Of a DNA stretch of 64,000 nucleotides, positions 8,631-17,777 are shown in pieces. The stretch's first letter is position 1, and the number at the start of each line of letters is the position of its first letter. The position numbers were made by a program, and so were the translations under genes. Origin of the DNA: Oscillospiraceae bacterium (GTDB lineage Bacteria > Bacillota > Clostridia > Oscillospirales > Ruminococcaceae); contig SVOZ01000004.1 of NCBI GenBank assembly GCA_015066115.1, positions 112,502 to 176,501 on the forward strand, given 5' to 3'. Under the pieces are notes generated by a model. The model worked only from the letters and a program-made list of their open reading frames with translations. It had not been told where the DNA came from and made no database searches.

Positions 8631-9257
8631 ATGGCAAGATATACCGGTGCGGTTTGCAGATTATGCCGCCGCGAAGGACAGAAGCTTTTCTTAAAGGGTG
8701 ACAGATGCTATTCCGGCAAATGTTCTATTGACCTTAGAAAAACTGTTCCCGGACAGCACGGTCAGGGCCGCAAGAAAGTATCCGATTACGGATTACAGTT
8801 AAGAGCAAAGCAGAAGGCAAAGAGATTTTATGGCGTACTGGAAAGCCAGTTTGCTAAATATTTTGAAATGGCTGAGAGAAAGCCCGGTATGACCGGTGAA
8901 AACCTTCTCAGAATCCTCGAATCCAGACTTGATAACGTTATCTATCGTCTCGGATTTGCTTCCTCTCGTGCACAGGCAAGACAGCTTGTTCTGCACGGCC
9001 ACTACACCGTTAACGGCAAAAAGGTCAACATTCCTTCTTATCTTATCAAAGAGGGTGACGTTGTTGCTGTAAGCGAGAAAGCAAAGTCTGCTGACTTTAT
9101 GAAAGCTCTTGTTGAGAACAACGGTTCTAAACCCGTTCCCCAGTGGCTTGACGTAAATCGCGACAGCTTTGAAGCTAAGATCGTTCGCCTGCCCAACCGT
9201 GACGAGATCGACCTCGAGGTTGCAGAGCACATGATCGTCGAGTTGTATTCAAAATAA
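8631..9257 (+). CDS. rpsD: Ribosomal protein S4 (uS4)
   Basis: 208 residues, including the N-terminal C-x2-C...C-x5-C type cluster ([12 protein letters not shown] and CYSGKC) that marks the zinc-containing S4 form, and the S4 RNA-binding domain around residues 98-160 ([29 protein letters not shown]). S4 starts 30S assembly and in several bacteria represses the alpha operon through its mRNA. CAGGAGGTG precedes the ATG. The gap to rpoA contains two hairpins. Confidence 0.98.
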   Translation: MARYTGAVCRLCRREGQKLFLKGDRCYSGKCSIDLRKTVPGQHGQGRKKVSDYGLQLRAKQKAKRFYGVLESQFAKYFEMAERKPGMTGENLLRILESRLDNVIYRLGFASSRAQARQLVLHGHYTVNGKKVNIPSYLIKEGDVVAVSEKAKSADFMKALVENNGSKPVPQWLDVNRDSFEAKIVRLPNRDEIDLEVAEHMIVELYSK

Positions 9258-9267
9258 TAAGCATTTG

Positions 9268-9342
9268 CCTTGGCGCCGTATGCGTTTGCATCGGCGCAAA
9301 GGAGAATTGCTTTAGTCAGTAATAATTACACGGCGCAAGCCG
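9268..9342 (+). promoter_or_regulatory. Two hairpins between rpsD and rpoA
   Basis: A GGCGCCG-T-ATGC arm at 9272-9283 pairs with GCATCGGCGC at 9288-9297 around a GTTT loop, leaving one bulged T. A second hairpin CGGC-GCAA-GCCG at 9331-9342 has a GNRA-type loop and ends seven bases before the rpoA ribosome binding site. The 103-base gap is longer than neighbouring ones. A role in tuning rpoA translation or RNA processing is possible but inferred. Confidence 0.4.
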
Positions 9343-9360
9343 AAAAGGGAGGGCTATTTC

Positions 9361-10323
9361 ATGATAGAATTTCAGAAACCCAAGTTTACCTCCACTGATC
9401 TGACAGCAGACGGACGCTACGGCAAGTTCGTAGTTGAGCCGCTTGAGAGAGGCTACGGAATAACTCTCGGCAACAGCCTTAGAAGAGTTCTTCTTTCGTC
9501 GCTTCCCGGCGTTGCTGTTACATCGGTTCGTATTGACGGAATACAGCACGAGTTTTCAACTATCCCCGGTGTAAAGGAAGATGTTACAGAGATCATCCTT
9601 AACATCAAAGGCCTTACCGTAAATTACTCAGGTGAGGAGAGCAAGGAGCTTACCATCAGCGCTAAAGGTGAGTGCGTTGTTACTGCCGCCAGCATTCAGT
9701 CTGACGCAGAGGTCGAGATTCTCGAACCCGATATGCACATTGCAACCCTCGGAGCAGATGCGGAGCTTAATATGCATCTCACCATCGAAAAGGGCCGTGG
9801 ATATGTTTCTGCTGAGAGAAACAAAGAAATTATGAGTGAGAAGGGTGAAAGCGTTATCGGAGTCATCCCCGTTGACAGCATTTACAGCCCTGTTCTCAAG
9901 GTTAATTACACCGTTGAGAACACTCGTGTTGGACAGATTACCGACTATGACAAGCTGACACTTGAAGTTTGGACAGACGGAACTATTTCCGCTAAAGAAG
10001 CTGTGTCGCTTGCTGCCAAGGTTCTCAATGACCATCTCACATTATTCGTTGACCTCTCCGAAGAGGCCGCCAACACCGAAATAATGGTCGAGAAAGACGA
10101 TAAGAGCCACGAAAAGATCTTAGAGATGACTATTGAGGAGCTTGACCTCTCTGTCCGTTCCTTCAACTGCCTCAAGAGAGCAGGAATCAATACAGTTGAG
10201 GATCTTACAAAGAAAACCGAGGAAGAAATGATGAGAGTCAGAAACCTCGGAAAGAAATCCCTTGAAGAAGTTATCAACAAGCTTCATTCTTTGGGATATG
10301 ACTTAAGTCACGAAATGGACTAA
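9361..10323 (+). CDS. rpoA: DNA-directed RNA polymerase alpha subunit
   Basis: 320 residues. The N-terminal domain for dimerisation and polymerase assembly has [33 protein letters not shown]; the C-terminal domain for UP-element and activator contact has [23 protein letters not shown] and [12 protein letters not shown]. Length and order are normal. AGGGAGGG precedes the ATG. It is followed by rplQ after 63 bases. Confidence 0.98.
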   Translation: MIEFQKPKFTSTDLTADGRYGKFVVEPLERGYGITLGNSLRRVLLSSLPGVAVTSVRIDGIQHEFSTIPGVKEDVTEIILNIKGLTVNYSGEESKELTISAKGECVVTAASIQSDAEVEILEPDMHIATLGADAELNMHLTIEKGRGYVSAERNKEIMSEKGESVIGVIPVDSIYSPVLKVNYTVENTRVGQITDYDKLTLEVWTDGTISAKEAVSLAAKVLNDHLTLFVDLSEEAANTEIMVEKDDKSHEKILEMTIEELDLSVRSFNCLKRAGINTVEDLTKKTEEEMMRVRNLGKKSLEEVINKLHSLGYDLSHEMD

Positions 10324-10386
10324 TTAACTTTTAATACTCATAACTGCGATGTAAAAAGCAGAGCAGAAGAAAAGGAGTGAATTTCA

Positions 10387-10728
10387 ATGCCGGGTTCCAG
10401 AAAGCTTGGAAGAGCTACCAGCCACAGAAAAGCAATGCTCAGAGCTATGGTAACCTATCTTCTCGAAAATGGAAAGATAGAGACAACCGTAACCAGAGCT
10501 AAAGAGGTTGGAGCAATGGCCGAGAAGATGATCACTATCGCAAAGACCAACAATCTCGCAGCTAAGAGACAGGTCCTTGCTTTTGTTACCAAGGAAGATG
10601 TTTCCAAAAAATTGTTTGATGAAATCGCACCTAAGTATGCCGAGAGAAACGGCGGATACACCAGAATTATTAAGGTGGGTCCCCGCCGCGGCGACGCTGC
10701 TGAAATGGCGATCATTGAACTTGTATAA
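10387..10728 (+). CDS. rplQ: Ribosomal protein L17 (bL17)
   Basis: 113 residues starting with [21 protein letters not shown], close to the universal L17 start, and ending [25 protein letters not shown]17 lies near the peptide exit tunnel. AAAGGAG precedes the ATG. It is the last gene of the ribosomal superoperon here; a strong terminator follows within 15 bases. Confidence 0.98.
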   Translation: MPGSRKLGRATSHRKAMLRAMVTYLLENGKIETTVTRAKEVGAMAEKMITIAKTNNLAAKRQVLAFVTKEDVSKKLFDEIAPKYAERNGGYTRIIKVGPRRGDAAEMAIIELV

Positions 10729-10741
10729 CATAAGTGGTCTT

Positions 10742-10774
10742 AAAAGGACAGAACTTTAGGTTCTGTCCTTTTTT
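10742..10774 (+). terminator. Terminator of the ribosomal superoperon
   Basis: AAAAGGACAGAAC and GTTCTGTCCTTTT form a 13-bp perfect stem with a TTTAG loop, followed by a run of T. It lies 14 bases after rplQ and before the apbE promoter. Confidence 0.95.
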
Positions 10775-10810
10775 CATTTTTGTGTAAGATTGTTAAATAC
10801 AAAACAATTC

Positions 10811-10839
10811 TTGAAAAAGTCCTCAGCATATTGTAATAT
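10811..10839 (+). promoter_or_regulatory. Promoter of the apbE-rnf operon
   Basis: TTGAAA, exactly 17 bases, TAATAT: a strong housekeeping-type promoter match. It sits between the rplQ terminator and apbE, about 47 bases before the start codon. Confidence 0.75.
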
Positions 10840-10885
10840 ATAATGTGGGGATGTAAAAAGTGTTAATGTGCAAAGGAGAGGCTTT

Positions 10886-11938
10886 ATGAAAGCAAAACGA
10901 AAAACTGCCGTATTTTCAAAAACACTGGCAGTGATTTCGTCTTTTTTTATTTTGTTTACACTTGTGGGCTGTCAGATGAATAATAGTCGGCCCTTTTCAA
11001 AGCAGGACTTTGTGATGGACACTGTTTTGACCCAGATAATTTACCCCGGAAATGACCTTGACGCAGAGATCGCGCAAGAGGCGCTTGAAATATTAAAAAA
11101 GGCTGAAAAAAAGCTTTCGGCTTTTGATGAAAATTCTGAAATAAGCCGCGTAAATGCCTCGGAGGGAAAGAGCGTCGAAGTCTCACAGGAAACCTTTGAA
11201 ATTGTAAAGTCCGCTTTGGAATACGCAAGGCAGTCGGACTTTTTGTTTGACATCTCGGTTTTGCCCGTAAGCTCTATATGGAAAACAGCCATAAAGGACC
11301 AAAAACTGCCCGACGATAGTAAGATACAGAGCGCTAAAAAGCTTGTGGACGGCAGTAAGATAGTGCTTGACGAGGAAAAACGCAGTATCACTCTTGAAAA
11401 GGGAATGGGCATCGACCTCGGTGCCTGTGCAAAAGGCGCGGCCCTGGCGTCCGTTAAAAAGCTTTATGACGAGAAAGAGGTTTCGGGAGCTATCTGCTCG
11501 CTTGGCGGAAGCGCAATGCTGCTTTACGGCAATAAAAACGGGCAGGATTTTAAGATAGGCCTTAAAAACCCCTTTGATAGCAAGGCTCAGGAGTCTTTTG
11601 CAATTCTTTCGCTTAGTGATTGCGTTGTTTCAACCTCGGGCGGATATGAAAGATTTGCCGAAATTAACGGCGAGATCTATCACCATATTATAGATATAAA
11701 AACAGGATATCCTGCAAAAAACGATGTCGCTTTTGCAACGGTTGTGGGTTCTGACGGCGTTTTTTGTGACTATATGTCGACAAGGCTTTTCTTGGAAGGC
11801 TTTGAAAACGCCTGCGCTCTTGCTCAAAAGAATGAGATCGCGGCGGTTATAGTTTCTCAGGATAAAAAGGTTTTTGTTTCAAATTCGCTTAGCCATCGGC
11901 TTGAAATTGCCGACGGAAGCTTTGAAAGGATAGGCTGA
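10886..11938 (+). CDS. apbE: FAD:protein FMN transferase (ApbE), lipoprotein
   Basis: Attaches FMN covalently to threonine in target proteins such as RnfG and RnfD. Start placed at ATG 10886; the longer track ORF begins inside the AAAGGAGAGG ribosome binding site. 350 residues with a signal peptide and lipobox LVGC (Cys29), so it acts outside the membrane where the flavinylated Rnf domains lie. ApbE motifs include MDTVLTQ, the DLGACAKGAAL segment and YHHIIDIKTGYPAKN with the conserved H-x-I-D-x-x-T-G. First gene of the rnf operon, overlapping the next gene by one base (TGATG). Confidence 0.93.
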   Translation: MKAKRKTAVFSKTLAVISSFFILFTLVGCQMNNSRPFSKQDFVMDTVLTQIIYPGNDLDAEIAQEALEILKKAEKKLSAFDENSEISRVNASEGKSVEVSQETFEIVKSALEYARQSDFLFDISVLPVSSIWKTAIKDQKLPDDSKIQSAKKLVDGSKIVLDEEKRSITLEKGMGIDLGACAKGAALASVKKLYDEKEVSGAICSLGGSAMLLYGNKNGQDFKIGLKNPFDSKAQESFAILSLSDCVVSTSGGYERFAEINGEIYHHIIDIKTGYPAKNDVAFATVVGSDGVFCDYMSTRLFLEGFENACALAQKNEIAAVIVSQDKKVFVSNSLSHRLEIADGSFERIG

Positions 11939-12300
11939 TGCAAAGAAAGATCATTTCTCTGCCCGCCGCAATAACCTGCGCGGTTTTTGTGATTTTAAGC
12001 GCGGTTTTGTGGCTTTGGATGCAAAACAGCAGTGCTGACGGGCAAACAGTCAGCATTTTTAAAGGCGGCGATAAGATGGTCACTCTGCCGCTAAATGAAG
12101 ATGATGTTTATAATTTAGAAGATGTTGAGATGACGGTTGAAATAAAGGATGGCGCCGCTTTCATATCTCAAAGCGACTGCAGATGTAAAACCTGTATAGG
12201 CTTTGGAAAGCTCAGCAAAAAAGGTCAGTCGGCAGTCTGCCTTCCTAACCGCGTGTCAATTCAGATAGATGGAAACGGTGAGGTTGACGCCGTTTTGTAA
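11938..12300 (+). CDS. NusG domain II-containing membrane-anchored protein
   Basis: 120 residues with one N-terminal membrane helix (about residues 7-28) and a small extracellular beta domain of the NusG-domain-II type, a family that commonly neighbours apbE, Gx transporter and rnf genes in Clostridia. The C-terminal part has three cysteines in SDCRCKTCIGFG, a pattern typical of this family, and the PNRVSIQI block. Function is unknown. It overlaps apbE by one base and precedes the Gx gene by 10 bases. Family assignment is by recall of motif and context. Confidence 0.75.
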   Translation: MQRKIISLPAAITCAVFVILSAVLWLWMQNSSADGQTVSIFKGGDKMVTLPLNEDDVYNLEDVEMTVEIKDGAAFISQSDCRCKTCIGFGKLSKKGQSAVCLPNRVSIQIDGNGEVDAVL

Positions 12301-12310
12301 GGAGAGTTTT

Positions 12311-12826
12311 ATGAAAAGATCAAATAGTAGGAGAGTGGCGCTATTAGGTATTCTCGCCGCTCTTGCTATGACCCTTTCCTTTGTTGAAATGCTGCTGCCG
12401 CCGCTTCCTATGCTGCCGCCCGGCTTTAAAATAGGGCTTTCAAATATCGCGGTAATGTATGGCTTGTTTGTGGGCGGCTTTTGGTATGGAATTATCCTTG
12501 CGGTAATAAAATCTTTTTTTATACTTTTTGTAAACGGCGGATATGCCTTTATTTTGAGCCTGTGCGGCTCGGTTTGCGCAGTATCAGTTATGGCGCTCGT
12601 TGTAAAGCTCTTTAAAACTCGCGCGTCTTATACTGCGGTCAGCGTAACGGGTGCGCTTTTTCATAACGGTGCACAGCTTTTAATGGTGTATATTATAACG
12701 GCAACTAATGCGGCTTTTTACTACCTGCCTCTTTTGATAATCGCGGCGGTCGTTTGCGGAGTTTTAACAGCGGCAATAGTAAAGCTTGCAATGCCTATTA
12801 TTATAAATTCTCAAAAACAGATGTAA
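12311..12826 (+). CDS. Gx transporter family membrane protein
   Basis: 171 residues, strongly hydrophobic, about five to six helices. The sequence LPPGFKIGLSNIAVMYGLFVGGFWYG is typical of the Gx transporter family (once annotated heptaprenyl diphosphate synthase component I), related to small substrate-binding ECF components. The start is ATG 12311 after AAGGAGAG; the track ORF start is upstream and unsupported. Its neighbours apbE, NusG-II and rnf are the usual partners, suggesting a role with flavin or quinone supply, which is inference. Confidence 0.8.
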   Translation: MKRSNSRRVALLGILAALAMTLSFVEMLLPPLPMLPPGFKIGLSNIAVMYGLFVGGFWYGIILAVIKSFFILFVNGGYAFILSLCGSVCAVSVMALVVKLFKTRASYTAVSVTGALFHNGAQLLMVYIITATNAAFYYLPLLIIAAVVCGVLTAAIVKLAMPIIINSQKQM

Positions 12827-12843
12827 AGAAAGGAGAGCCTGCT

Positions 12844-14133
12844 TTGTCAGTTCATCTTCACACAGTTAAGGTAAAGCATTTTAAAAACACAGCGGCAATG
12901 CCTACAAAGGTTATGCCAACACCCAAAACAGTTCTCATTCCTATGCTTCAGCATATAGGAAGGCCCTGCGATGTTATAGTGTCGGTTGGCGAAACTGTTT
13001 TGAGAGGCCAGAAAATAGGTGACAGCGACCAGTTTATGACTGCACCCATTCATGCATCGACCTCGGGCAAGGTTACCGCAATAAGAGATATTATGACGGC
13101 GGCAGGACAGTATGTTCCCGCGGTCGAGATAACCTCTGACGGAGAGGATAAAGCAATAGAGGCTACGCCCTATGAGGTAACAGACCTGCCCTCGTTGGTA
13201 GCCGCCGCAAGAGAGCTTGGAATGGTAGGCCTCGGCGGCGCGGGATTTCCCACAAGCATAAAGCTTAATCCTAAAAATATCGACGAGGTCGACACGCTTA
13301 TAGTAAATGCAACCGAGTGCGAGCCTTTTATAACCTCTGACCATCGCGAGATGTTAGAGAGCCCCGACGATATTGTAGAGGGAATTGAGCTTGTCAAAAA
13401 AGCGATGGGAATAGAAAAAGCCTTTATAGCAATCGAAAGCAATAAAAAGGACGCCATCGCCCTTATGAAGCAGAAGGCTGATGGAAAATTTGAAGTTAAG
13501 GTTACCCCGTCTACATATCCTCAGGGCGCAGAAAAGGTTGTAATTTATAACTGCACCGGAAGGATCGTAAGCGAAGGACAGCTTCCTGCCGACGTTGGCG
13601 TAATAGTGCTTAATGTTACCACCCTCGGAAACCTCATAAGAGGAATAAAAACAGGAATGCCCCTTACGCACAAGAGAGTTACAGTGAGCGGTGACTGTGT
13701 AAAAGAGCCCGCCAATGTTTATGTTCCGATAGGAACCTCGATGAACGACCTTGTGGACTTTTGCGGCGGAACTGTCGGAACGGTCGATAAGCTTTTAATG
13801 GGCGGCCCGATGATGGGAATTTCAATAAGCAACGGTAAACACCCTGTTATAAAGAATAATAATGCTATTCTGGCAATTTCGGCAAAGCTGAGCTTTTCGC
13901 CCGATCCGCACCCCTGCATTCGTTGCGGAAAGTGTACACAGGCCTGCCCCTTTGGACTTATGCCAACAGTGTTTGAGCATGCTTACGAGGACGGCGACTT
14001 TGATCTGCTTGAAAAGCAGAAGGTCAATGTTTGTATGGAGTGTGCATCCTGCGCCTATGTTTGCCCTGCAAAACGACCGCTTGTGCAGATAAATAAGCTT
14101 GCAAAAGCGGCACTCAGAATAAGAAAAAAATAA
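12844..14133 (+). CDS. rnfC: Rnf complex subunit C
   Basis: NADH-binding, flavin- and iron-sulfur-containing cytoplasmic subunit of the ferredoxin:NAD+ oxidoreductase. Start placed at TTG 12844 because AAAGGAGAG lies 8 bases before it; 429 residues. It has the Complex-I-51K-like region with GLGGAGFPTSIKL near residue 125 and two 4Fe-4S motifs at the end, CIRCGKCTQACP and CMECASCAYVCP. First of the rnfCDGEAB set, the clostridial order. The TTG start and position 15 bases after the Gx gene suggest cotranscription. Confidence 0.96.
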   Translation: MSVHLHTVKVKHFKNTAAMPTKVMPTPKTVLIPMLQHIGRPCDVIVSVGETVLRGQKIGDSDQFMTAPIHASTSGKVTAIRDIMTAAGQYVPAVEITSDGEDKAIEATPYEVTDLPSLVAAARELGMVGLGGAGFPTSIKLNPKNIDEVDTLIVNATECEPFITSDHREMLESPDDIVEGIELVKKAMGIEKAFIAIESNKKDAIALMKQKADGKFEVKVTPSTYPQGAEKVVIYNCTGRIVSEGQLPADVGVIVLNVTTLGNLIRGIKTGMPLTHKRVTVSGDCVKEPANVYVPIGTSMNDLVDFCGGTVGTVDKLLMGGPMMGISISNGKHPVIKNNNAILAISAKLSFSPDPHPCIRCGKCTQACPFGLMPTVFEHAYEDGDFDLLEKQKVNVCMECASCAYVCPAKRPLVQINKLAKAALRIRKK

Positions 14134-14157
14134 TTTCCTGTAACAGAGGAGAAATTT

Positions 14158-15108
14158 ATGGAAAAATTAGTAGTTTCAGCGGCGCCCCATATTAAAAGCG
14201 GAAACTCAACCACCAAGGTTATGCTTTCGGTTATTTTGGCGCTTTTGCCCACAACCGTTGTGGGATGCATCTATTACGGCTTGAATGCCGTGCTGATGGT
14301 TTTGGTGGCGGTTTTAACAGCCGTAGTTTCGGAATATGCCTACCAGAAGATAATGCATATCAAGCTAAAAATAGATGACCTTTCGGCAGTTGTAACAGGC
14401 CTTCTTGTTGCATTAAACCTGCCCTCTACCACCCCGCTCTGGATCGTTGCGCTTGCAAGCTTTATAGCGATAGTTATCGCAAAGCAGCTTTTTGGCGGAA
14501 TCGGATATAACTTTGCAAACCCTGCAATCGTTGGCAGAATCGTGGTTACCCTCTGCTTTACAGAGGCAACCTCAAATTATCTTCTTCCCTTTGCAAGCGG
14601 CGTTGATGCCGTGTCAAGCCCGACTATGCTCACACAAATTAGCAGTGGCGCACAGCTTCCTGAGTTTTGGAAGGTGTTTTTGGGCCTTCAGGGCGGCACC
14701 ATCGGCGAGGTTTGTTCACTTGCCCTTATCGCAGGCGGAGTTTACCTTGTGCTTAATAAAACAATATCGGCGGCAATTCCGCTCTCTTACATAGGCACCA
14801 CATTTGTTCTCACCGCTCTGCTCGGTCACAATCCGGTTTATTCGATCTTTTCGGGCGGACTTTTACTCGGAGCTATATTTATGGCAACCGATTATGTTAC
14901 AAGTCCCATAACCTTTAAAGGTAAGATTATTTTCGGTATCGGATGCGGCGTTATCACCGCACTTATCCGTATTTACGGCTCAAATGCCGAGGGTGTTTCC
15001 TATGCGATACTCTTTATGAACGTTTTAACACCGCTTATCGAGAGATACACAATGCGCCGAACAAGATTCGGAAAGTACAGCAAGAAAAAGGAGGCTAAGG
15101 GACAATGA
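14158..15108 (+). CDS. rnfD: Rnf complex subunit D
   Basis: Integral membrane subunit, 316 residues, about nine to ten helices, homologous to NqrB. It contains the family stretches LKIDDLSAVVTGLLVALNLPSTTP and FANPAIVGRI. The covalent FMN site is expected in the loop GVDAVSSPTMLTQ, where T is the likely acceptor; the S-S-P-T form differs from the S-G-A-T seen in RnfG. Overlaps rnfG by four bases (ATGA), so translation is coupled. Confidence 0.95.
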   Translation: MEKLVVSAAPHIKSGNSTTKVMLSVILALLPTTVVGCIYYGLNAVLMVLVAVLTAVVSEYAYQKIMHIKLKIDDLSAVVTGLLVALNLPSTTPLWIVALASFIAIVIAKQLFGGIGYNFANPAIVGRIVVTLCFTEATSNYLLPFASGVDAVSSPTMLTQISSGAQLPEFWKVFLGLQGGTIGEVCSLALIAGGVYLVLNKTISAAIPLSYIGTTFVLTALLGHNPVYSIFSGGLLLGAIFMATDYVTSPITFKGKIIFGIGCGVITALIRIYGSNAEGVSYAILFMNVLTPLIERYTMRRTRFGKYSKKKEAKGQ

Positions 15109-15638
15109 AAAACCTCCTTAAACCCGTAATCGTACTTACAGTTATTGCCTTTGTCTGCACAGCGGCGCTTGCAGGCGTTAATATGCTCACAAAGGATGTT
15201 ATTGCCGCCGCAGCAGCAGAAAAGACAGCAACCACAATGCGCGAGCTTTTCCCCAATGAACAGGGCTTTGAAAAGGTTGAGGTAAAGGAAGAGCTTTTAA
15301 AAAAGCATGGCGTTTCGGCTGTTTCAAAAGCCTCGAGCGGCGCAGGCTTTATCTATGAGGTCGCTCCCTCGGGCTACGGCGGAGAGATCGCTATGATGGT
15401 CGCCTTTTCAAATGAGGGCGAAATTTTAGGTGTTAAGGTCCTCTCTCACGAGGAAACTAACGGAATCGGAACAAGAGTTGTTGAGAGTGAAGATTTCTTA
15501 AATCAGTTTAAAGGCAAAGATGCCGCAACCGAAGCAGGAATTGACGCAGTTAGCGGTGCAACCATTTCATCAACTGCTGTTGTTTCGGGAATAAACAGCG
15601 CCTGCAATCTTTATGCAGAGCTCAGCGATGGGAGGTAA
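15105..15638 (+). CDS. rnfG: Rnf complex subunit G
   Basis: 177 residues with one N-terminal membrane helix and an external FMN-binding domain. The flavinylation motif SGATISS places the acceptor threonine near residue 153, the expected target of the ApbE enzyme encoded upstream. The HEETNGIGTRV block is also typical. Start overlaps the end of rnfD; rnfE starts six bases after its stop. Confidence 0.96.
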   Translation: MKNLLKPVIVLTVIAFVCTAALAGVNMLTKDVIAAAAAEKTATTMRELFPNEQGFEKVEVKEELLKKHGVSAVSKASSGAGFIYEVAPSGYGGEIAMMVAFSNEGEILGVKVLSHEETNGIGTRVVESEDFLNQFKGKDAATEAGIDAVSGATISSTAVVSGINSACNLYAELSDGR

Positions 15639-15644
15639 GACGGG

Positions 15645-16340
15645 ATGAAGGATAAATTAAATGTTCTTTTAAACGGCATTATTAGACAGAATCCTGTTTT
15701 GGTGCTGGTGCTGGGCACCTGTCCCACCCTTGCCGTTACCACAATGGCGATAAATGCGCTCGGAATGGGCGCCGCCACCATTTTTGTTCTGGTTTGCTCA
15801 AACCTTGTTATTTCGCTTTTAAGAAACATAATTCCAAATACGGTCCGAATTCCCTGCTACATAGTCGTTATCTCAACCTTTGTAACGGTTGTCGGTCTTG
15901 TTATGGAAGCCTACCTGCCCAGCATTTACAATGCGCTGGGAGTTTTCCTGCCGCTTATAGTTGTTAACTGCATAATCTTAGGCAGAGCTGAAATGTTTGC
16001 AAGCAAAAACGGACCACTTGTTTCGGCAATCGACGGTCTGTCAATGGGACTTGGCTTTACATTGACCCTCTTTTTGATGGCAACAATTCGCGAGGTTATG
16101 GGCTTTGGAACCTTTTTTGGAATGGATGTAACCTTCGGCGTATTTCAGCCGCTTTCGATCATGAGCCAGCCTGCAGGCGGATTTTTCGTGTTCGGAACTC
16201 TTATGGCGCTTTCCATCTTTATTCAGGAAAAACGCGGCAAAGAAAATATCAAGCGCACCTTAAGCTGCGAACAGTGCGGCCTTTGCGATAAAGCAAAGTG
16301 CGAAGGTTGCGAGCATAATAATGCGGAGGTGCAGGCATGA
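15645..16340 (+). CDS. rnfE: Rnf complex subunit E, with cysteine tail
   Basis: Integral membrane subunit (NqrD-like), 231 residues, six helices, with NPVLVLVLGTCPTLAVTTMAINALGMG at the start. Rnf E and A form a pseudo-symmetric pair that carries an iron-sulfur centre in the membrane. After the last helix (about residue 190) there is a hydrophilic tail with five cysteines at about 208, 211, 214, 219 and 222 (CEQCGLC and CEGC), enough to bind a metal or cluster. I do not recall this as a universal feature. Overlaps rnfA by four bases. Confidence 0.94.
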   Translation: MKDKLNVLLNGIIRQNPVLVLVLGTCPTLAVTTMAINALGMGAATIFVLVCSNLVISLLRNIIPNTVRIPCYIVVISTFVTVVGLVMEAYLPSIYNALGVFLPLIVVNCIILGRAEMFASKNGPLVSAIDGLSMGLGFTLTLFLMATIREVMGFGTFFGMDVTFGVFQPLSIMSQPAGGFFVFGTLMALSIFIQEKRGKENIKRTLSCEQCGLCDKAKCEGCEHNNAEVQA

Positions 16341-16969
16341 AAGAGCTTTTAGTAATTCTGTTTTCCGCAATTTTAACCGATAACGTTGTTCTCTCGCGCT
16401 TTATGGGAATCTGCCCCTTTTTGGGCGTTTCCAATAAAACCAAATCGGCCGTTGGAATGGGCATAGCAGTTATTCTTGTTATGACTGTTTCTACAATCGT
16501 AACCTACCCGATCGCAACACTTATCTTAATTCCCAATGGCCTTTCTTTCCTTAATACCATTGTATTCATACTTGTTATAGCATCATTTGTTCAGCTCGTT
16601 GAAATGGTTTTAAAGAAGTTTATGCCGCCGCTTTATTCGGCGCTCGGCATTTACCTGCCGCTCATAACCACAAACTGTGCCGTTCTCGGTATCACTCTTA
16701 TAAACATTGAGGATTTTTCGGGGATGGGAGAGTTTTTACCTGCTATAGTTAATGCCATCGGTGCAGGTGTTGGCTTCCTTATGGCAATGGTAATTTTCTC
16801 AGGTGTGCGCACCCGCTTAAACTGCAAGAAAATTCCTAAGAGCTTTCAGGGACTTCCCATCAGCCTTGTGGCTGCCGCTATCGTTGCCATATCGTTTATG
16901 GGCTTCTCGGGAGTTATAGACGGCATTTTCAGCTCTGCATCAGAGAGCATACCTTTCTTTTTGAAATAA
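16337..16969 (+). CDS. rnfA: Rnf complex subunit A
   Basis: 210 residues, six membrane helices, NqrE-like. Conserved segments include AILTDNVVLSRFMGICPFLGVS and YLPLITTNCAVLGI, with the cysteines that hold the intramembrane iron-sulfur centre. Starts within the rnfE stop region, so it is translationally coupled. AGGAG-type site lies in the end of rnfE. Confidence 0.96.
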   Translation: MKELLVILFSAILTDNVVLSRFMGICPFLGVSNKTKSAVGMGIAVILVMTVSTIVTYPIATLILIPNGLSFLNTIVFILVIASFVQLVEMVLKKFMPPLYSALGIYLPLITTNCAVLGITLINIEDFSGMGEFLPAIVNAIGAGVGFLMAMVIFSGVRTRLNCKKIPKSFQGLPISLVAAAIVAISFMGFSGVIDGIFSSASESIPFFLK

Positions 16970-16981
16970 GGAGAAAATGTA

Positions 16982-17773
16982 ATGAATGAAATTATTTTAC
17001 CCATTATAATAGTGTCGGCCTTAGGGCTTTTCTTTGGAGCGCTTCTTGTTTTTGCTTCCAAAAAGCTCGCTACAGAAACCGACGAAACGGTGCAGAAGAT
17101 CCGAGATCTGCTCCCCGGGGCTAACTGCGGAGGCTGTGGTTATGCTTCCTGCGACAGCTATGCGGCTGCAATTGCAAATGACGGCGCACCTGTTAATGCC
17201 TGTAATGTAGGCGGTAAGCAGGTCGCAGACCAGATTGCCGCAATTATGGGTGTTGAGGCAGAGGAGCAAAAACAGGTAAAGGCCTATGTTCGCTGTCAGG
17301 GATGTGCAGAAAAGCCTGAGGATCTGCTTGATTACAGGGGTGTTAAAACCTGCGGAGCGGTTTCCGCATTTTACGGCGGTCGAGTAAACTGCACCTACGG
17401 CTGTGTCGGTTATGGTGACTGCGTTGCTGTTTGCCCCTTTGGCGCAATCTCAATTCAAAATGCAATTGCAGTTATCGAGCCTTCTCTTTGCGTTGGCTGT
17501 CTTGCCTGCGTTAAGACCTGTCCCAAGGGAATTATCGGAACAATTCCTGCCGAAAAAGGCTATGCTGTTGCCTGCCGAAATCACGAGCAGGGAAAATACA
17601 CAAGGGTCAACTGCTCTCACGGCTGTATCGGCTGTAAAAAGTGCGAAAAGGTCTGCGAGGCAGGTGCAATAACCGTTGAAGGCTTCCTTGCCAGCATAGA
17701 TAACGATAAATGCACCCTTTGCGGTGCCTGCGCCGAGAATTGTCCTGTTAAGTGTATTAAGCTTGTGGAGTGA
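16982..17773 (+). CDS. rnfB: Rnf complex subunit B (iron-sulfur subunit)
   Basis: 263 residues. An N-terminal membrane helix (5-26) is followed by the GANCGGCGYASCDSYA motif of the 4Fe-4S Fes domain and then several ferredoxin-type CxxCxxC motifs: CVGYGDCVAVCP, CVGCLACVKTCP, CIGCKKCEKVC and CTLCGACAENCP. The number of clusters (about five) fits the larger clostridial RnfB that accepts electrons from ferredoxin. It ends the rnfCDGEAB set; the HAD gene starts four bases after its stop. Confidence 0.96.
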   Translation: MNEIILPIIIVSALGLFFGALLVFASKKLATETDETVQKIRDLLPGANCGGCGYASCDSYAAAIANDGAPVNACNVGGKQVADQIAAIMGVEAEEQKQVKAYVRCQGCAEKPEDLLDYRGVKTCGAVSAFYGGRVNCTYGCVGYGDCVAVCPFGAISIQNAIAVIEPSLCVGCLACVKTCPKGIIGTIPAEKGYAVACRNHEQGKYTRVNCSHGCIGCKKCEKVCEAGAITVEGFLASIDNDKCTLCGACAENCPVKCIKLVE

Positions 17774-17777
17774 TCTG

